A stretch of 64,000 nucleotides of DNA, taken from the NCBI GenBank assembly GCA_035517695.1, contig DATIYI010000193.1, positions 24,188 to 88,187 on the forward strand, in the 5' to 3' direction. Source of the stretch: DATFVJ01 sp035517695. GTDB taxonomy: Bacteria; Actinomycetota; Actinomycetes; Streptosporangiales; Streptosporangiaceae. A program made the position numbers and the translations under genes. This document shows, piece by piece, positions 53,335 through 61,487 of this stretch; positions within the stretch are counted from its first letter, which is position 1, and every line of letters begins with the position of its first letter. The notes under the pieces were generated by a model, which searched no databases, was not told the origin of the DNA, and was given only the letters and a program-made list of their open reading frames with translations.

Positions 53335-54585
53335 ATGCGCGGCGAACAGCAGCCCAACCAGCCGGTGACCGCTGAACCGGATGACATTACCGGCCCCTGG
53401 GACGTCCCTGGCGCGGGAGGTGAGCCGTTGCGCATCCTCATCCTGGAGGACGATCCTGCCGATGCTGAACTTGCGCAGCGCCAGCTGACCAGCGCGGGCA
53501 TGCGCTTCACCGCTGCCGTCGTGGATACCAGGGCCTCGTTCGAGCGCCAGCTCACCGCCTTCCGCCCTGAGGTGATCCTGGCCGACTTCTCCTTGCCCGG
53601 TTTCTCCGGCGAAAAAGCCCTCGAAATCGCGCAGCAGCTGAGCCCGCGCATACCGTTCATCTTCTTGTCCGGCGTGCTCGGCGACGAAGCAGCCGTCGAG
53701 CTCATCAGGCAAGGTGCCACCGACTACGTTGTGAAGGACCGGCCCGCGCGGTTGCCGGCGGTCATCCGCCGCGCCGTCGCCGAGTCGCTGCAGCGGGCGG
53801 AGCTGGTGCGGCTGGAAGCCCAGCTGCACCAGGCGCAGCGCCTGGCGAGCCTCGGCCGGCTGGCCGGGGGTGTCGCCCATGAATTCAACAACCAGGTCGG
53901 CGCCATGATCAACTACGCTGCTTTCATCCGCGAGGAAGCAGCACGCAGAGCAGGTCGGGGCGCAGGCGGCGACGGCTGGGATGGTGTCCGCGACGACGCG
54001 GAGCAGATCGAACGCGCCGGCCAGCGGGTGATCCGGCTCGTCAAGCAACTGCTGGCTGTGGGCGGCCAGACAACGGCCCGAAGCGAACCGATCGACCTCA
54101 ACCAGATCATCAGCGGAACCCACGAGCTCCTGCGGGCCAGCATCGGGGGGCACATTGAGCTGCGCCTGTGCCCCGCCCCGCAGCTGTGGCCTGTCACGGC
54201 CGACCCCGCTGAGATCCGGCAGGTCCTGCTGACCCTCGCCACCAACGCCAGTGAGGCCATGCCAGACGGCGGCACCTTCTCCCTCGTCACGAAGAACGTG
54301 ACGATCGGCGACCACGACGCGGCCAGCAATCCGGGGCTCGCACCAGGCACATACGTGTGCCTCATCGCGGCCGACACCGGCACGGGAATGGAACCGGAGA
54401 CCGTGGAGCACGCCTTTGAACCCTTCTTCACCACCAAGCCCTTCGTTCAAGGCGGCGGCCTCGGCCTTGCCAGCGTCTACGGCATCGTTAGCGCGGCCGG
54501 CGGGACCGCTCGCATCTCCGCAGCACCTGCCGCCGGCACGACCATCACCATCTGGCTCCCCGCCGCCGCAGCCGGACGGCACTGA
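53335..54585 (+). CDS. receiver-histidine kinase
   Basis: A 416-residue protein with an N-terminal receiver (about 32-150; LILEDDPADAELA, ADFSLPGFSG, VVKDRPA), a coiled-coil, HisKA (RLASLGRLAGGVAHEFNNQVGAM, His near 182) and a HATPase (TNASEAMPDGG, DTGTGM, GGGLGLASVYGIV). The input is phosphorylation rather than a ligand, so it lies midway in a relay. A GAGGTG site precedes ATG 53335. It is convergent with the Kai operon kinase. Confidence 0.87.
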   Translation: MRGEQQPNQPVTAEPDDITGPWDVPGAGGEPLRILILEDDPADAELAQRQLTSAGMRFTAAVVDTRASFERQLTAFRPEVILADFSLPGFSGEKALEIAQQLSPRIPFIFLSGVLGDEAAVELIRQGATDYVVKDRPARLPAVIRRAVAESLQRAELVRLEAQLHQAQRLASLGRLAGGVAHEFNNQVGAMINYAAFIREEAARRAGRGAGGDGWDGVRDDAEQIERAGQRVIRLVKQLLAVGGQTTARSEPIDLNQIISGTHELLRASIGGHIELRLCPAPQLWPVTADPAEIRQVLLTLATNASEAMPDGGTFSLVTKNVTIGDHDAASNPGLAPGTYVCLIAADTGTGMEPETVEHAFEPFFTTKPFVQGGGLGLASVYGIVSAAGGTARISAAPAAGTTITIWLPAAAAGRH

Positions 54586-54606
54586 GCGGGTTCGTGCGGC
54601 GGATCG

Positions 54607-57117
54607 TCAATGCCACGGCGGCGCAGGGGTCGGCCGGTGGCATCGTCGCGTCTGCGTCGGGGTGAGGGTGAAGTAGAAGGTGGCGCCCTCGTCGATGGCG
54701 CCTTCGGCCCAGGTACGCCCGCCGTGACGTTCGACGATCTGCCGCACGCTGGCCAGGCCGACGCCGGTGCCAGGGAACTCACTGGCGGTGTGCAGGCGCT
54801 GGAACGGCTTGAACAGCTTGCCCGCGTAGGCGGGGTCGAAACCGGCCCCGTTGTCGCGCACGTAGCAGCAGACCCCGGTGGCGTCAGCGGTGATGGTTCC
54901 GAACTCGATGGTGGCGCCGTCGCGGCGCGCGGTGAACTTCCAGGCGTTTTCGACCAGGTTCTGCAGCACGGTGCGGATGAGAGAGCGGTCCGCGGTCACC
55001 CGGACGCCATCCTGGATGGCGAAGCTGACCCGGCGGCCGGGTTCACGGGACTGCAGTTCTTCGGCGATGGCGGCGACCTCCGCGCTCAGATTGACCGGCC
55101 GGAGGTTCATCTCGGCGCGCGACACTCGCGACAGGTGCAGCAGGTCGTCGATGAGCGTGGCCATCCGCTCGCTCGCCGCCTGGATGCGCCCGGCGTACCC
55201 GCGCCCGGTTTCGTCCAGACGGTCGCCGTACTCCTCCATCAGCGCCTCGCTGAACCCGCTCAACGCTCGCAGCGGTGCGCGCAGGTCATGCGAGACCGAG
55301 TACGTGAACGCCTCGAGGTTCATGTTCGCCCGCCGCAGGTCGGCTGTGCGCTGCTCGACGCGGGCTTCCAGCTCGGCGGTGAGCGTCCGGACATCGTCTT
55401 CCGCCTGGCGCTGCGCGGTGATGTCGCGCACGATGCCGACGAGGAGCAGCGGGTTGCCCCCAGGATCGCGCACGACGGCGCGGTTCACCTCGGCCCAGAC
55501 GACGCCACCTCCTTTGCGCAGGAGGCGTTTCTCCATCGAATAGCTGTCGATCTCTCCGGACACGAGGCGTTGCACGTTGGCGAGATCGGCGTCGAGATCG
55601 TCGGGATGGATGATGTCCCGCAGCCGAAGGGATCGCAGCTCGTCGACGCTGTAGCCGGTTATCTGGCAGAAGCGTGGGTTGGCACGCACGAATTCGCCGC
55701 TGAGCGCACGGTCGTCGATGCCGACCGGCGCGTTGTCGAACAGGGCACGGAGCCGCTCTTCTGACTCCCGCAGCGCCGCCTGCGTGCGCCTGATCTGCGT
55801 CACGTCGCGTGCTGCGGCGAAGATCCCGAGCACGCGCCCGGACGGATCGCGGTAGAGCGAGGCGTTGTATAGCACCGAGGTGATGTGACCGTCGCGGTGG
55901 CGCAAGTCCAGGGGGTAGTCGCGCACGCTCCCGTCATGGAAGGCCTGCTCGTAGCTGGCATGAGCCAGGTCCGGTTCGGTGAAGTAGCGGCTGAATTCGG
56001 TTCCGAGCAGCTCGGCCCGCGCGTATCCCGTCGCCTGCTCGGTGGCCGTGTTGACGTCGGTGATCATTCCATCCGGGTCGATAGTGACCAGAGGGTCCAA
56101 GCTGGCCTCGATCAGGCTCCGGTTGTATGCGGCCGCGGCGCGGTTCTCCTCTTCGATCCGCTTACGATCCGTAATGTCCTGGCAGATTCCCAGCATCCGC
56201 CTCGCCACGCCTGCTTCGTCGCGCTCGACGACCGCGCTCTGCAGCACCCATCGAACCTTGCGGTCGGGTCGAACGATCCGATGCTCGACGTGGAACGGAA
56301 CGCCGTCATTCAGCGCCGCCGCCGCCGCGTCCGAGACCTTCGACGCGTCGTCAGGGTGGACGAGACTCCAGAACGTAGCCGTACTGTCGAACTCTCCCGG
56401 GTGCAGCCCGAGAATCCGGCTCGCCTCCGGCGAGGCCTTCAGCTGGCCATCCGGTTGCGAATCAGCGATCCACCAGCCGAGTCCCACCGACGCCTGAGCC
56501 TGCTCTAGGAAGGCGTTCTGCTCCCGCAGCGCCTCGTGTGCCTTGGCCGTCCGGGCCTCCGCCGCGCGCAGCGCGGTGAGGTCGGTCAGGACCAGGCAGC
56601 GCAGGAGGGTACCGTCGAGGTCGAAGCCGCTGACCGCCAGCAGGACGGGAATGGTCGTGCCCCCAGGTCCGGTCAGCTCCACTTCGCCGCGAGCCCTGTC
56701 GCCGGCACCAACCTCGAGCAGCCGGGCGAATGTGGGCCGGTGGTCACCAGCCGTCAGGTCGAGGACCGCGGTGCCGACAAGTTCCGCGGCGATCCGGCCG
56801 GTCATCGAGCCCAGCCGCTGGTTGGCGTGGAGGATCACACCTCGGGGGGAGACGGTGGCAGCGCCCTCGTTCATCGCCTCGACAATGAGTCGGTACGGGC
56901 GGTCGGCGCTGGCGAGCGCGTAGACCTGCTCCTGTCCGGGCGACCCGATCACCAGGGAGTCGACGCCGCCGCCCCGGATCGCTTCGATCGTCTCCTGCGC
57001 CTCGCGCAGCCGTGCCCGCACTTCGGCCAGCTCGGCGGTCTCCGAACGGCCTTCCTCTGGCGGTCTGGATGCGCGGCCGCTCGGACCCGTGTTGCTTGGC
57101 GCCGACGATGGGGTCAT
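54607..57117 (-). CDS. four-PAS sensor histidine kinase of the kai-like operon
   Basis: An 836-residue soluble kinase with a short coiled-coil, then PAS domains at about 70-190, 210-320, 330-450 and 455-570. HisKA follows (SVSHDLRAPLRALSGFSEALMEEYG, the phytochrome-type box, His near 615) and a HATPase (QNLVENAWKFT, DNGAGFDP, GTGVGLASVRQIVERHGG). It starts 4 bases after the second KaiB-like gene's stop, so it is the last gene of the KaiC-KaiB-KaiB operon and a candidate output kinase, analogous to SasA. No membrane segment is present. ATG 57117; upstream open frame overlaps the KaiB gene and is not used. Confidence 0.88.
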   Translation of the reverse strand: MTPSSAPSNTGPSGRASRPPEEGRSETAELAEVRARLREAQETIEAIRGGGVDSLVIGSPGQEQVYALASADRPYRLIVEAMNEGAATVSPRGVILHANQRLGSMTGRIAAELVGTAVLDLTAGDHRPTFARLLEVGAGDRARGEVELTGPGGTTIPVLLAVSGFDLDGTLLRCLVLTDLTALRAAEARTAKAHEALREQNAFLEQAQASVGLGWWIADSQPDGQLKASPEASRILGLHPGEFDSTATFWSLVHPDDASKVSDAAAAALNDGVPFHVEHRIVRPDRKVRWVLQSAVVERDEAGVARRMLGICQDITDRKRIEEENRAAAAYNRSLIEASLDPLVTIDPDGMITDVNTATEQATGYARAELLGTEFSRYFTEPDLAHASYEQAFHDGSVRDYPLDLRHRDGHITSVLYNASLYRDPSGRVLGIFAAARDVTQIRRTQAALRESEERLRALFDNAPVGIDDRALSGEFVRANPRFCQITGYSVDELRSLRLRDIIHPDDLDADLANVQRLVSGEIDSYSMEKRLLRKGGGVVWAEVNRAVVRDPGGNPLLLVGIVRDITAQRQAEDDVRTLTAELEARVEQRTADLRRANMNLEAFTYSVSHDLRAPLRALSGFSEALMEEYGDRLDETGRGYAGRIQAASERMATLIDDLLHLSRVSRAEMNLRPVNLSAEVAAIAEELQSREPGRRVSFAIQDGVRVTADRSLIRTVLQNLVENAWKFTARRDGATIEFGTITADATGVCCYVRDNGAGFDPAYAGKLFKPFQRLHTASEFPGTGVGLASVRQIVERHGGRTWAEGAIDEGATFYFTLTPTQTRRCHRPTPAPPWH

Positions 57118-57121
57118 GGCG

Positions 57122-57442
57122 TTACGGGTCTGGGCGTCCGTCGCCGGCGGCGACAGGGCCGAGGTCGAGCCCGAGGCGCAGCTTTGCCGAGTCGGAGAGG
57201 TCGCCGACGATGCGGCGCAGCGGGCCGGGAAGGCGTTTGACCAGGGTCGGCGCGGCGATGATCTGGTCGCGCACGACCAGCGCGGGCTGCTGCCGCACGT
57301 CAATGATTTCCAGGTCGACCTGGCCGCTGAGCTCTTCGTCGCAGACGCGGCGTACGGCCTCCATGGCGTGGATGGAGTTAGGGGATGCTCCGTTGACGTA
57401 GAGGGTCAGCGCCCAGCGAACGGCGGATGCGGCGTCGCTCAT
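57122..57442 (-). CDS. KaiB-like protein
   Basis: A 106-residue thioredoxin-like KaiB-fold protein: LTLYVNGASPNSIHAMEAV at the start, LEIIDVRQQPALVVRDQIIAAPTLVKRLPGPLRRIVGDLSD in the core, matching the KaiB signature of cis-Pro in APTLVK. AAGGAGC lies 9 bases before the ATG, which overlaps the stop of the other KaiB-like gene (ATGA). In cyanobacteria KaiB binds KaiC and competes with SasA; the partner here would be the KaiC at 57780. Confidence 0.87.
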   Translation of the reverse strand: MSDAASAVRWALTLYVNGASPNSIHAMEAVRRVCDEELSGQVDLEIIDVRQQPALVVRDQIIAAPTLVKRLPGPLRRIVGDLSDSAKLRLGLDLGPVAAGDGRPDP

Positions 57443-57783
57443 GTCGCTGTGCTCCTTGGCGGCGGCCGAAGCCGCAGGCCGACGAGGAGGCGGTCGGTGT
57501 CGGAGAGGTCGCCGACGATCTTGCGTATCGGCGGCGGGAGTCTCCTGACTACGGTGGGCACGGCCAGGATCTGATCGTCGGCGGCCAGGCGCGGGTTTTC
57601 TAGCAGGTCCACGACCTCGATCCGGTAGCGGCCGGCCAGGTGCTCCTCGCAGGCGCGGCGCAGATTCTCGATCGCCCGCAAGCACTTGGGCGACCGGCCG
57701 GTCACATAAAGGCGCAGGTCCCAGGTCCCATCGGAATCGGCGACGGTCTCCGTCCCGTTACCTGCGGTGCGGGGCCGGCTCAT
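57439..57783 (-). CDS. KaiB-like protein
   Basis: A 114-residue KaiB-fold protein (LRLYVTGRSPKCLRAIENLRRACEEH; IEVVDLLENPRLAADDQILAVPTVVRRLPPPIRKIVGDLSD). Its ATG overlaps the kaiC-like stop and its stop overlaps the second KaiB-like start, so three genes are translationally chained. Its core sequence is closer to canonical KaiB than its paralogue, suggesting the two have split roles. Confidence 0.87.
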   Translation of the reverse strand: MSRPRTAGNGTETVADSDGTWDLRLYVTGRSPKCLRAIENLRRACEEHLAGRYRIEVVDLLENPRLAADDQILAVPTVVRRLPPPIRKIVGDLSDTDRLLVGLRLRPPPRSTAT

Positions 57784-59546
57784 CGCTGCCCTCCGTCGCT
57801 TGGGGCCGCATCGGCCCAGCGCCACGACGCCATCGCCAATCTCCCGGCCTCGGCCTCGGCAGCCTCGTGGCGGTCACGAAGGTCGATTCGCTCGATCTCG
57901 GCCCGCTCCGCGGCGAGCTGGTCCTGCACTGCGGCGAGGTGAGCCTCGTGCTCCCTGAGGCCACGCTGCAGCTCACGTCGGCGACGGTCGAGGTCCTCGG
58001 CCTGCCGCTCCGCCGCGTCGCGCTCGGCGGCTTCCTGCGCCAGGCGGGCGGAACCGGTCAGCACCCCCGCCGCGCCGACATACGCGTCGACAAGCTCGAC
58101 CCCCTGGCCGGTGAGCAGGAATTCCCGCACCTGATTCGAATGGGCCGTGCCGCGCGACTTCAGCGCGAACAGCAGTCGGTTGCGTTCACCGTTGGTCTCG
58201 ACATTGCGCAGCAGCAGCCAGGTGTCCACCATCGACGACACGTTCACCGTGCTCGCCTCGTCCGCATGACCAAGCGCCGTCGCCATGGTTGTGATCCCCT
58301 GGGTCTTGAGCAGGTCGATCTGGCGGGCCACCATCGAGGTCACCTCCGGGGCGATGGCCGCGTGGCCAAGGCTGGTAATCCCGTCGAGCACCGCCACCGA
58401 CGGCGCCACCTCCTCGATCAGCCCGGCCAGGGCCGCGAGATGCGTCTCCAGCCCGAACGCGGATGGCCGCGCCGCCCACATGCGCAGCAAGCCCGCGTCG
58501 ACCCATGGCCGGAGGTCCAGCCCGATCGAGCGCATGTTGCGCCGGACCTGCTCGGGTGACTCCTCGAACAAGAGCCACAACGCACGCTCACCCCGCCCGC
58601 AGGCCGAATCAACCAGGTGCGCGCCGAGCGAGGTCTTGCCCGTGCCCGCGGTCCCGCTCACAAGGACGGTCGACCCACGGAACAGGCCGCCGGACAGCAT
58701 GTGGTCGAGGCGGGGGATCCCCGTCGAGATCCGCTCTTCTGGGGCGCCGTAGTTGAGGGCGATCGACGTGATCGGCAGCACGACGAAGCCACGGGCGGAG
58801 ATCAAAAACGGGTACTCGTTCGTGCCGTGCGCCGACCCGCGGTACTTGACCACTCGCAGCCGACGGGTGGAGAGCTCATCCCGTACCCGATGGTCGAGGA
58901 CGATCACGCAGTCGCTGACGTACTCCTCGATCCCGTGACGGGTGAGACTCTTGTCGCCCCGCTCCCCGGTCACGATGGCGGTGACGCCCCGGTCCTCGAG
59001 CCATCGGGCCAGCCGGCTGAGCTCGGCCCGAATGATCGAGTCGTTCCCGAACGCGCCGAAAAGCACTTCGATGGTGTCAAGCACGACCCGTTTCGCGCCA
59101 ACGCGCCCGATCGCTTCGCCGAGGCTCACAAACAGCGGTTCGAGGTCGAAATCCCCTGTCGCGACGATCTCGGCGGGATCCACCCGGAACGAGAGCACCA
59201 CGAGCAGCCCATCCCGCTGGAGCGCGTCGAGGTCGAAGCCGAGCGAGCGAACGTTGGCGGTGACCTTCGCCGCCGACTCCTCGAATGTCACAAGCAACCC
59301 GGGCTCGCTGTACTCGCGGGCGCCGGCGACCAGGAACTGCAGGCCCAGCAGGGTCTTGCCCGCTCCCGCGCTGCCCGTCACCAGCGTGACGCGGCCCAGG
59401 GGTAGCCCGCCCCCGGTAATCTCGTCCAGCCCACCGATCCCGGTCAGCGCCTTCTCCAACTCCGGGCCCGGCGCGCCATGCGTCAGATCCGTCAGCACTT
59501 CGTTTTCCACCTGCTCGCCCTCCCCCGAGTGGAGCATCACCAGCAT
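57780..59546 (-). CDS. KaiC-like double-domain RecA ATPase
   Basis: A 588-residue protein with two KaiC domains. Walker A motifs are GSAGAGKT (about 58-65) and GTAGTGKT (about 298-305), each followed by catalytic FEES. In the second domain NVSSMVDTWLLLRNVE near 425 aligns with the Ser431-Thr432 autophosphorylation pair of cyanobacterial KaiC (here Ser-Ser). A long C-terminal coiled coil (about 510-575) replaces the KaiA-binding tail. ATG 59546 (or 59537) starts the family region. No kaiA is present; the operon continues with two kaiB-like genes and a PAS kinase. Confidence 0.88.
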   Translation of the reverse strand: MLVMLHSGEGEQVENEVLTDLTHGAPGPELEKALTGIGGLDEITGGGLPLGRVTLVTGSAGAGKTLLGLQFLVAGAREYSEPGLLVTFEESAAKVTANVRSLGFDLDALQRDGLLVVLSFRVDPAEIVATGDFDLEPLFVSLGEAIGRVGAKRVVLDTIEVLFGAFGNDSIIRAELSRLARWLEDRGVTAIVTGERGDKSLTRHGIEEYVSDCVIVLDHRVRDELSTRRLRVVKYRGSAHGTNEYPFLISARGFVVLPITSIALNYGAPEERISTGIPRLDHMLSGGLFRGSTVLVSGTAGTGKTSLGAHLVDSACGRGERALWLLFEESPEQVRRNMRSIGLDLRPWVDAGLLRMWAARPSAFGLETHLAALAGLIEEVAPSVAVLDGITSLGHAAIAPEVTSMVARQIDLLKTQGITTMATALGHADEASTVNVSSMVDTWLLLRNVETNGERNRLLFALKSRGTAHSNQVREFLLTGQGVELVDAYVGAAGVLTGSARLAQEAAERDAAERQAEDLDRRRRELQRGLREHEAHLAAVQDQLAAERAEIERIDLRDRHEAAEAEAGRLAMASWRWADAAPSDGGQR

Positions 59547-59780
59547 ATCTCTACCATCTTGATACAAGAGAATGGTCGCAGCGCACGAACTGATCTTAGA
59601 AATGCCAAAGGGGATTATCTGCCTATTGACATCGAGAACGATGGAAAGGGAGCAAATAGGTACAATTTGTGGCACTTCAGCTGTATGTAATTGTCCTAAT
59701 TTGACGAACCGCCCCTGATGTATGACGATCGAAGTGCGCGCGCGGCAGGGCAGCATGACAATGACTAAGGGGTCACATTA
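59547..59780. promoter_or_regulatory. AT-rich divergent promoter region, kai-like operon and hybrid kinase
   Basis: This 234-bp gap is the most AT-rich stretch of the window (GTACAATTTGTGG, GTATGTAATTGTCC, TTGACA at 59627, TTGACG at 59701). Elements of standard spacing were not decided. Separate base composition suggests dense regulation or recent acquisition. Confidence 0.45.
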
Positions 59781-61427
59781 GTGGGGCGAATTACCGACGA
59801 CAAATTCGCCGAGCTCCTGGAGGCGGTTCCCGACGCGATGCTGTGCGTGGATACCGGCGGACGGATCGTCCTGGCGAACGTCCTCGCGGAACGGCTCTTC
59901 GGGTATGGGCATCAGGAGTTGGCCGGTCAGCCGGTCGAGACGCTGGTTCCTGACGCCGAGCGCGCCGCACATAGACGGCACCGGGCCGGGTATGCGGCGG
60001 ACCCACGGACGCGGCCGATGGGGACAGGGACAGAACTGGCCGGGCGCCGCCTGGACGGCAGCACTTTCGACGCGGAGATCACACTTTCGGCTATCGGCAC
60101 CGACGATGGAACCGTCGTCATAGCGGCCGTCCGTGACGTCACCGAGCGAATGAAGGCCCAGGCCGAGCGCGACCGGCTGAAGACAAAGGCCGAGCGGGAC
60201 CAGCTGGAAAGCCACGTGTACCAGGCGCAGCGGCTGGAGAGCCTGGGCCAGCTGGCTGGTGGCGTGGCGCACGACTTCAACAACCTGCTCGCTGTTATCT
60301 CGAGCTATGCGTCGTTTATCCGAGAAGCGGTGTCGTCCGAGCCGTCGCAGGTTCAATGGCAATCCGTTCGGGAGGACATCGAGCAGGTCGAGAGAGCCGC
60401 TCAGCGTGCCGCCGTGCTGACCCACCAGCTGCTTGCCTTCGCCCGCGACAAGGTCGTGCTGCCGCGCGTACTGCACCTCAACAACCTCATCCGCGACCTG
60501 AGGGAGCTACTGGCCCGCACGCTCGGCGAGCAGGTCGAGTTGATCACTAACCTGGCCGATGACCTGGGCAGGGTGCTTGCCGATCGCGGCCAGATCGAAC
60601 AGGTGCTCGTGAACCTGGCGGTCAACGCCCGGGATGCCATGCCAACGGGAGGGCAGCTGATCATTGAGACGGCCAATGCGGAAGTCGATGACGCTGCTAC
60701 CGCCGGCCGGATGGGGCCGGGTTCGGGCAGATTCGTCCGCGTGCGGGTCAGCGACTGCGGCGTGGGGATGCCCAAAGAGATCATCGACCGCGCTTTCGAT
60801 CCGTTCTTCACCACCAAGCCAGAGGGTGAGGGCACCGGACTTGGGCTGGCGACCGTTTACGGGATCGTCAGGCAGGCAGGTGGCCATACGAAGATCTATT
60901 CCGAACCTGGGGTGGGCACCACCGTGACCCTGCTGCTGCCCGTCACCGACCGCGCCGCCGAGCCACCGCCGCCGCGGGCGCCCGAACCCTCGCGTGGCGC
61001 TGGCGAGGTCGTGCTTGTCGTGGAGGACGAAGCCACCATGCGGGAGGTGACCAGGCGGATACTGGCAAGCAACGGCTACCGTGTGCTTGCCGCCGCCGAC
61101 GGCCGCGAGGCAATCGACATCGCGACCAGCCACCAGGGGCACATCGATGTGCTACTCACCGACGTCGTGATGCCGCAGATGCTGGGCAACGAGGTCGCCG
61201 ACAGGCTTCGCGCGCTCCAGCCGGGGATCAGGGTGCTGTTCATGTCCGGTTACACCCGCGGCGTGCTTGGCAACAAGGGCGTCCTGGCTGCCGGGGGCAA
61301 CCTGATAGAGAAGCCTTTTGCCCAGTCCGCCCTCCTGAGCAAGCTGAGCGAAATCCTTGCCGTTCCGTGCTTACCAGATGGCTGCGAGCGTCAGCGGCCC
61401 TGGCTGTGCCTGATCACGCACCAGTGA
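59781..61427 (+). CDS. hybrid histidine kinase PAS-HisKA-HATPase-REC
   Basis: A 548-residue soluble hybrid kinase: PAS (about 8-115; AVPDAMLCVDTGGRIVLANVLAERLFGY), HisKA (LESLGQLAGGVAHDFNNLLAV, His near 164), HATPase (VNARDAMPTGG, GVGMP, GTGLGLATVYGIV) and a C-terminal receiver (about 410-530; LVVEDEATMREV, phospho-acceptor in LLTDVVMPQM, IEKPF). GTG 59781 has AAGGGG 8 bases upstream. It is divergent from the kai-like operon and a close relative of the next gene; no HPt or output regulator is adjacent. Confidence 0.9.
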   Translation: MGRITDDKFAELLEAVPDAMLCVDTGGRIVLANVLAERLFGYGHQELAGQPVETLVPDAERAAHRRHRAGYAADPRTRPMGTGTELAGRRLDGSTFDAEITLSAIGTDDGTVVIAAVRDVTERMKAQAERDRLKTKAERDQLESHVYQAQRLESLGQLAGGVAHDFNNLLAVISSYASFIREAVSSEPSQVQWQSVREDIEQVERAAQRAAVLTHQLLAFARDKVVLPRVLHLNNLIRDLRELLARTLGEQVELITNLADDLGRVLADRGQIEQVLVNLAVNARDAMPTGGQLIIETANAEVDDAATAGRMGPGSGRFVRVRVSDCGVGMPKEIIDRAFDPFFTTKPEGEGTGLGLATVYGIVRQAGGHTKIYSEPGVGTTVTLLLPVTDRAAEPPPPRAPEPSRGAGEVVLVVEDEATMREVTRRILASNGYRVLAAADGREAIDIATSHQGHIDVLLTDVVMPQMLGNEVADRLRALQPGIRVLFMSGYTRGVLGNKGVLAAGGNLIEKPFAQSALLSKLSEILAVPCLPDGCERQRPWLCLITHQ

Positions 61428-61451
61428 TTCGGCCGCCCGATCACGCGTCCA

Positions 61452-61480
61452 TTGCTTGCGCTTAGAGTGACACATATATC
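61452..61480 (+). promoter_or_regulatory. candidate promoter of the CHASE3 hybrid kinase
   Basis: TTGCTT at 61452-61457 and TATATC at 61475-61480 are exactly 17 bases apart. The GTG at 61488 begins 7 bases after the -10, which predicts a leaderless transcript. Confidence 0.5.
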
Positions 61481-61487
61481 ACAATAA

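Noticed and set aside
52939..54582. 547-codon minus-strand frame opposite the receiver and receiver-kinase genes
   Set aside because: Both sense genes have full motif sets; the antisense protein is featureless.
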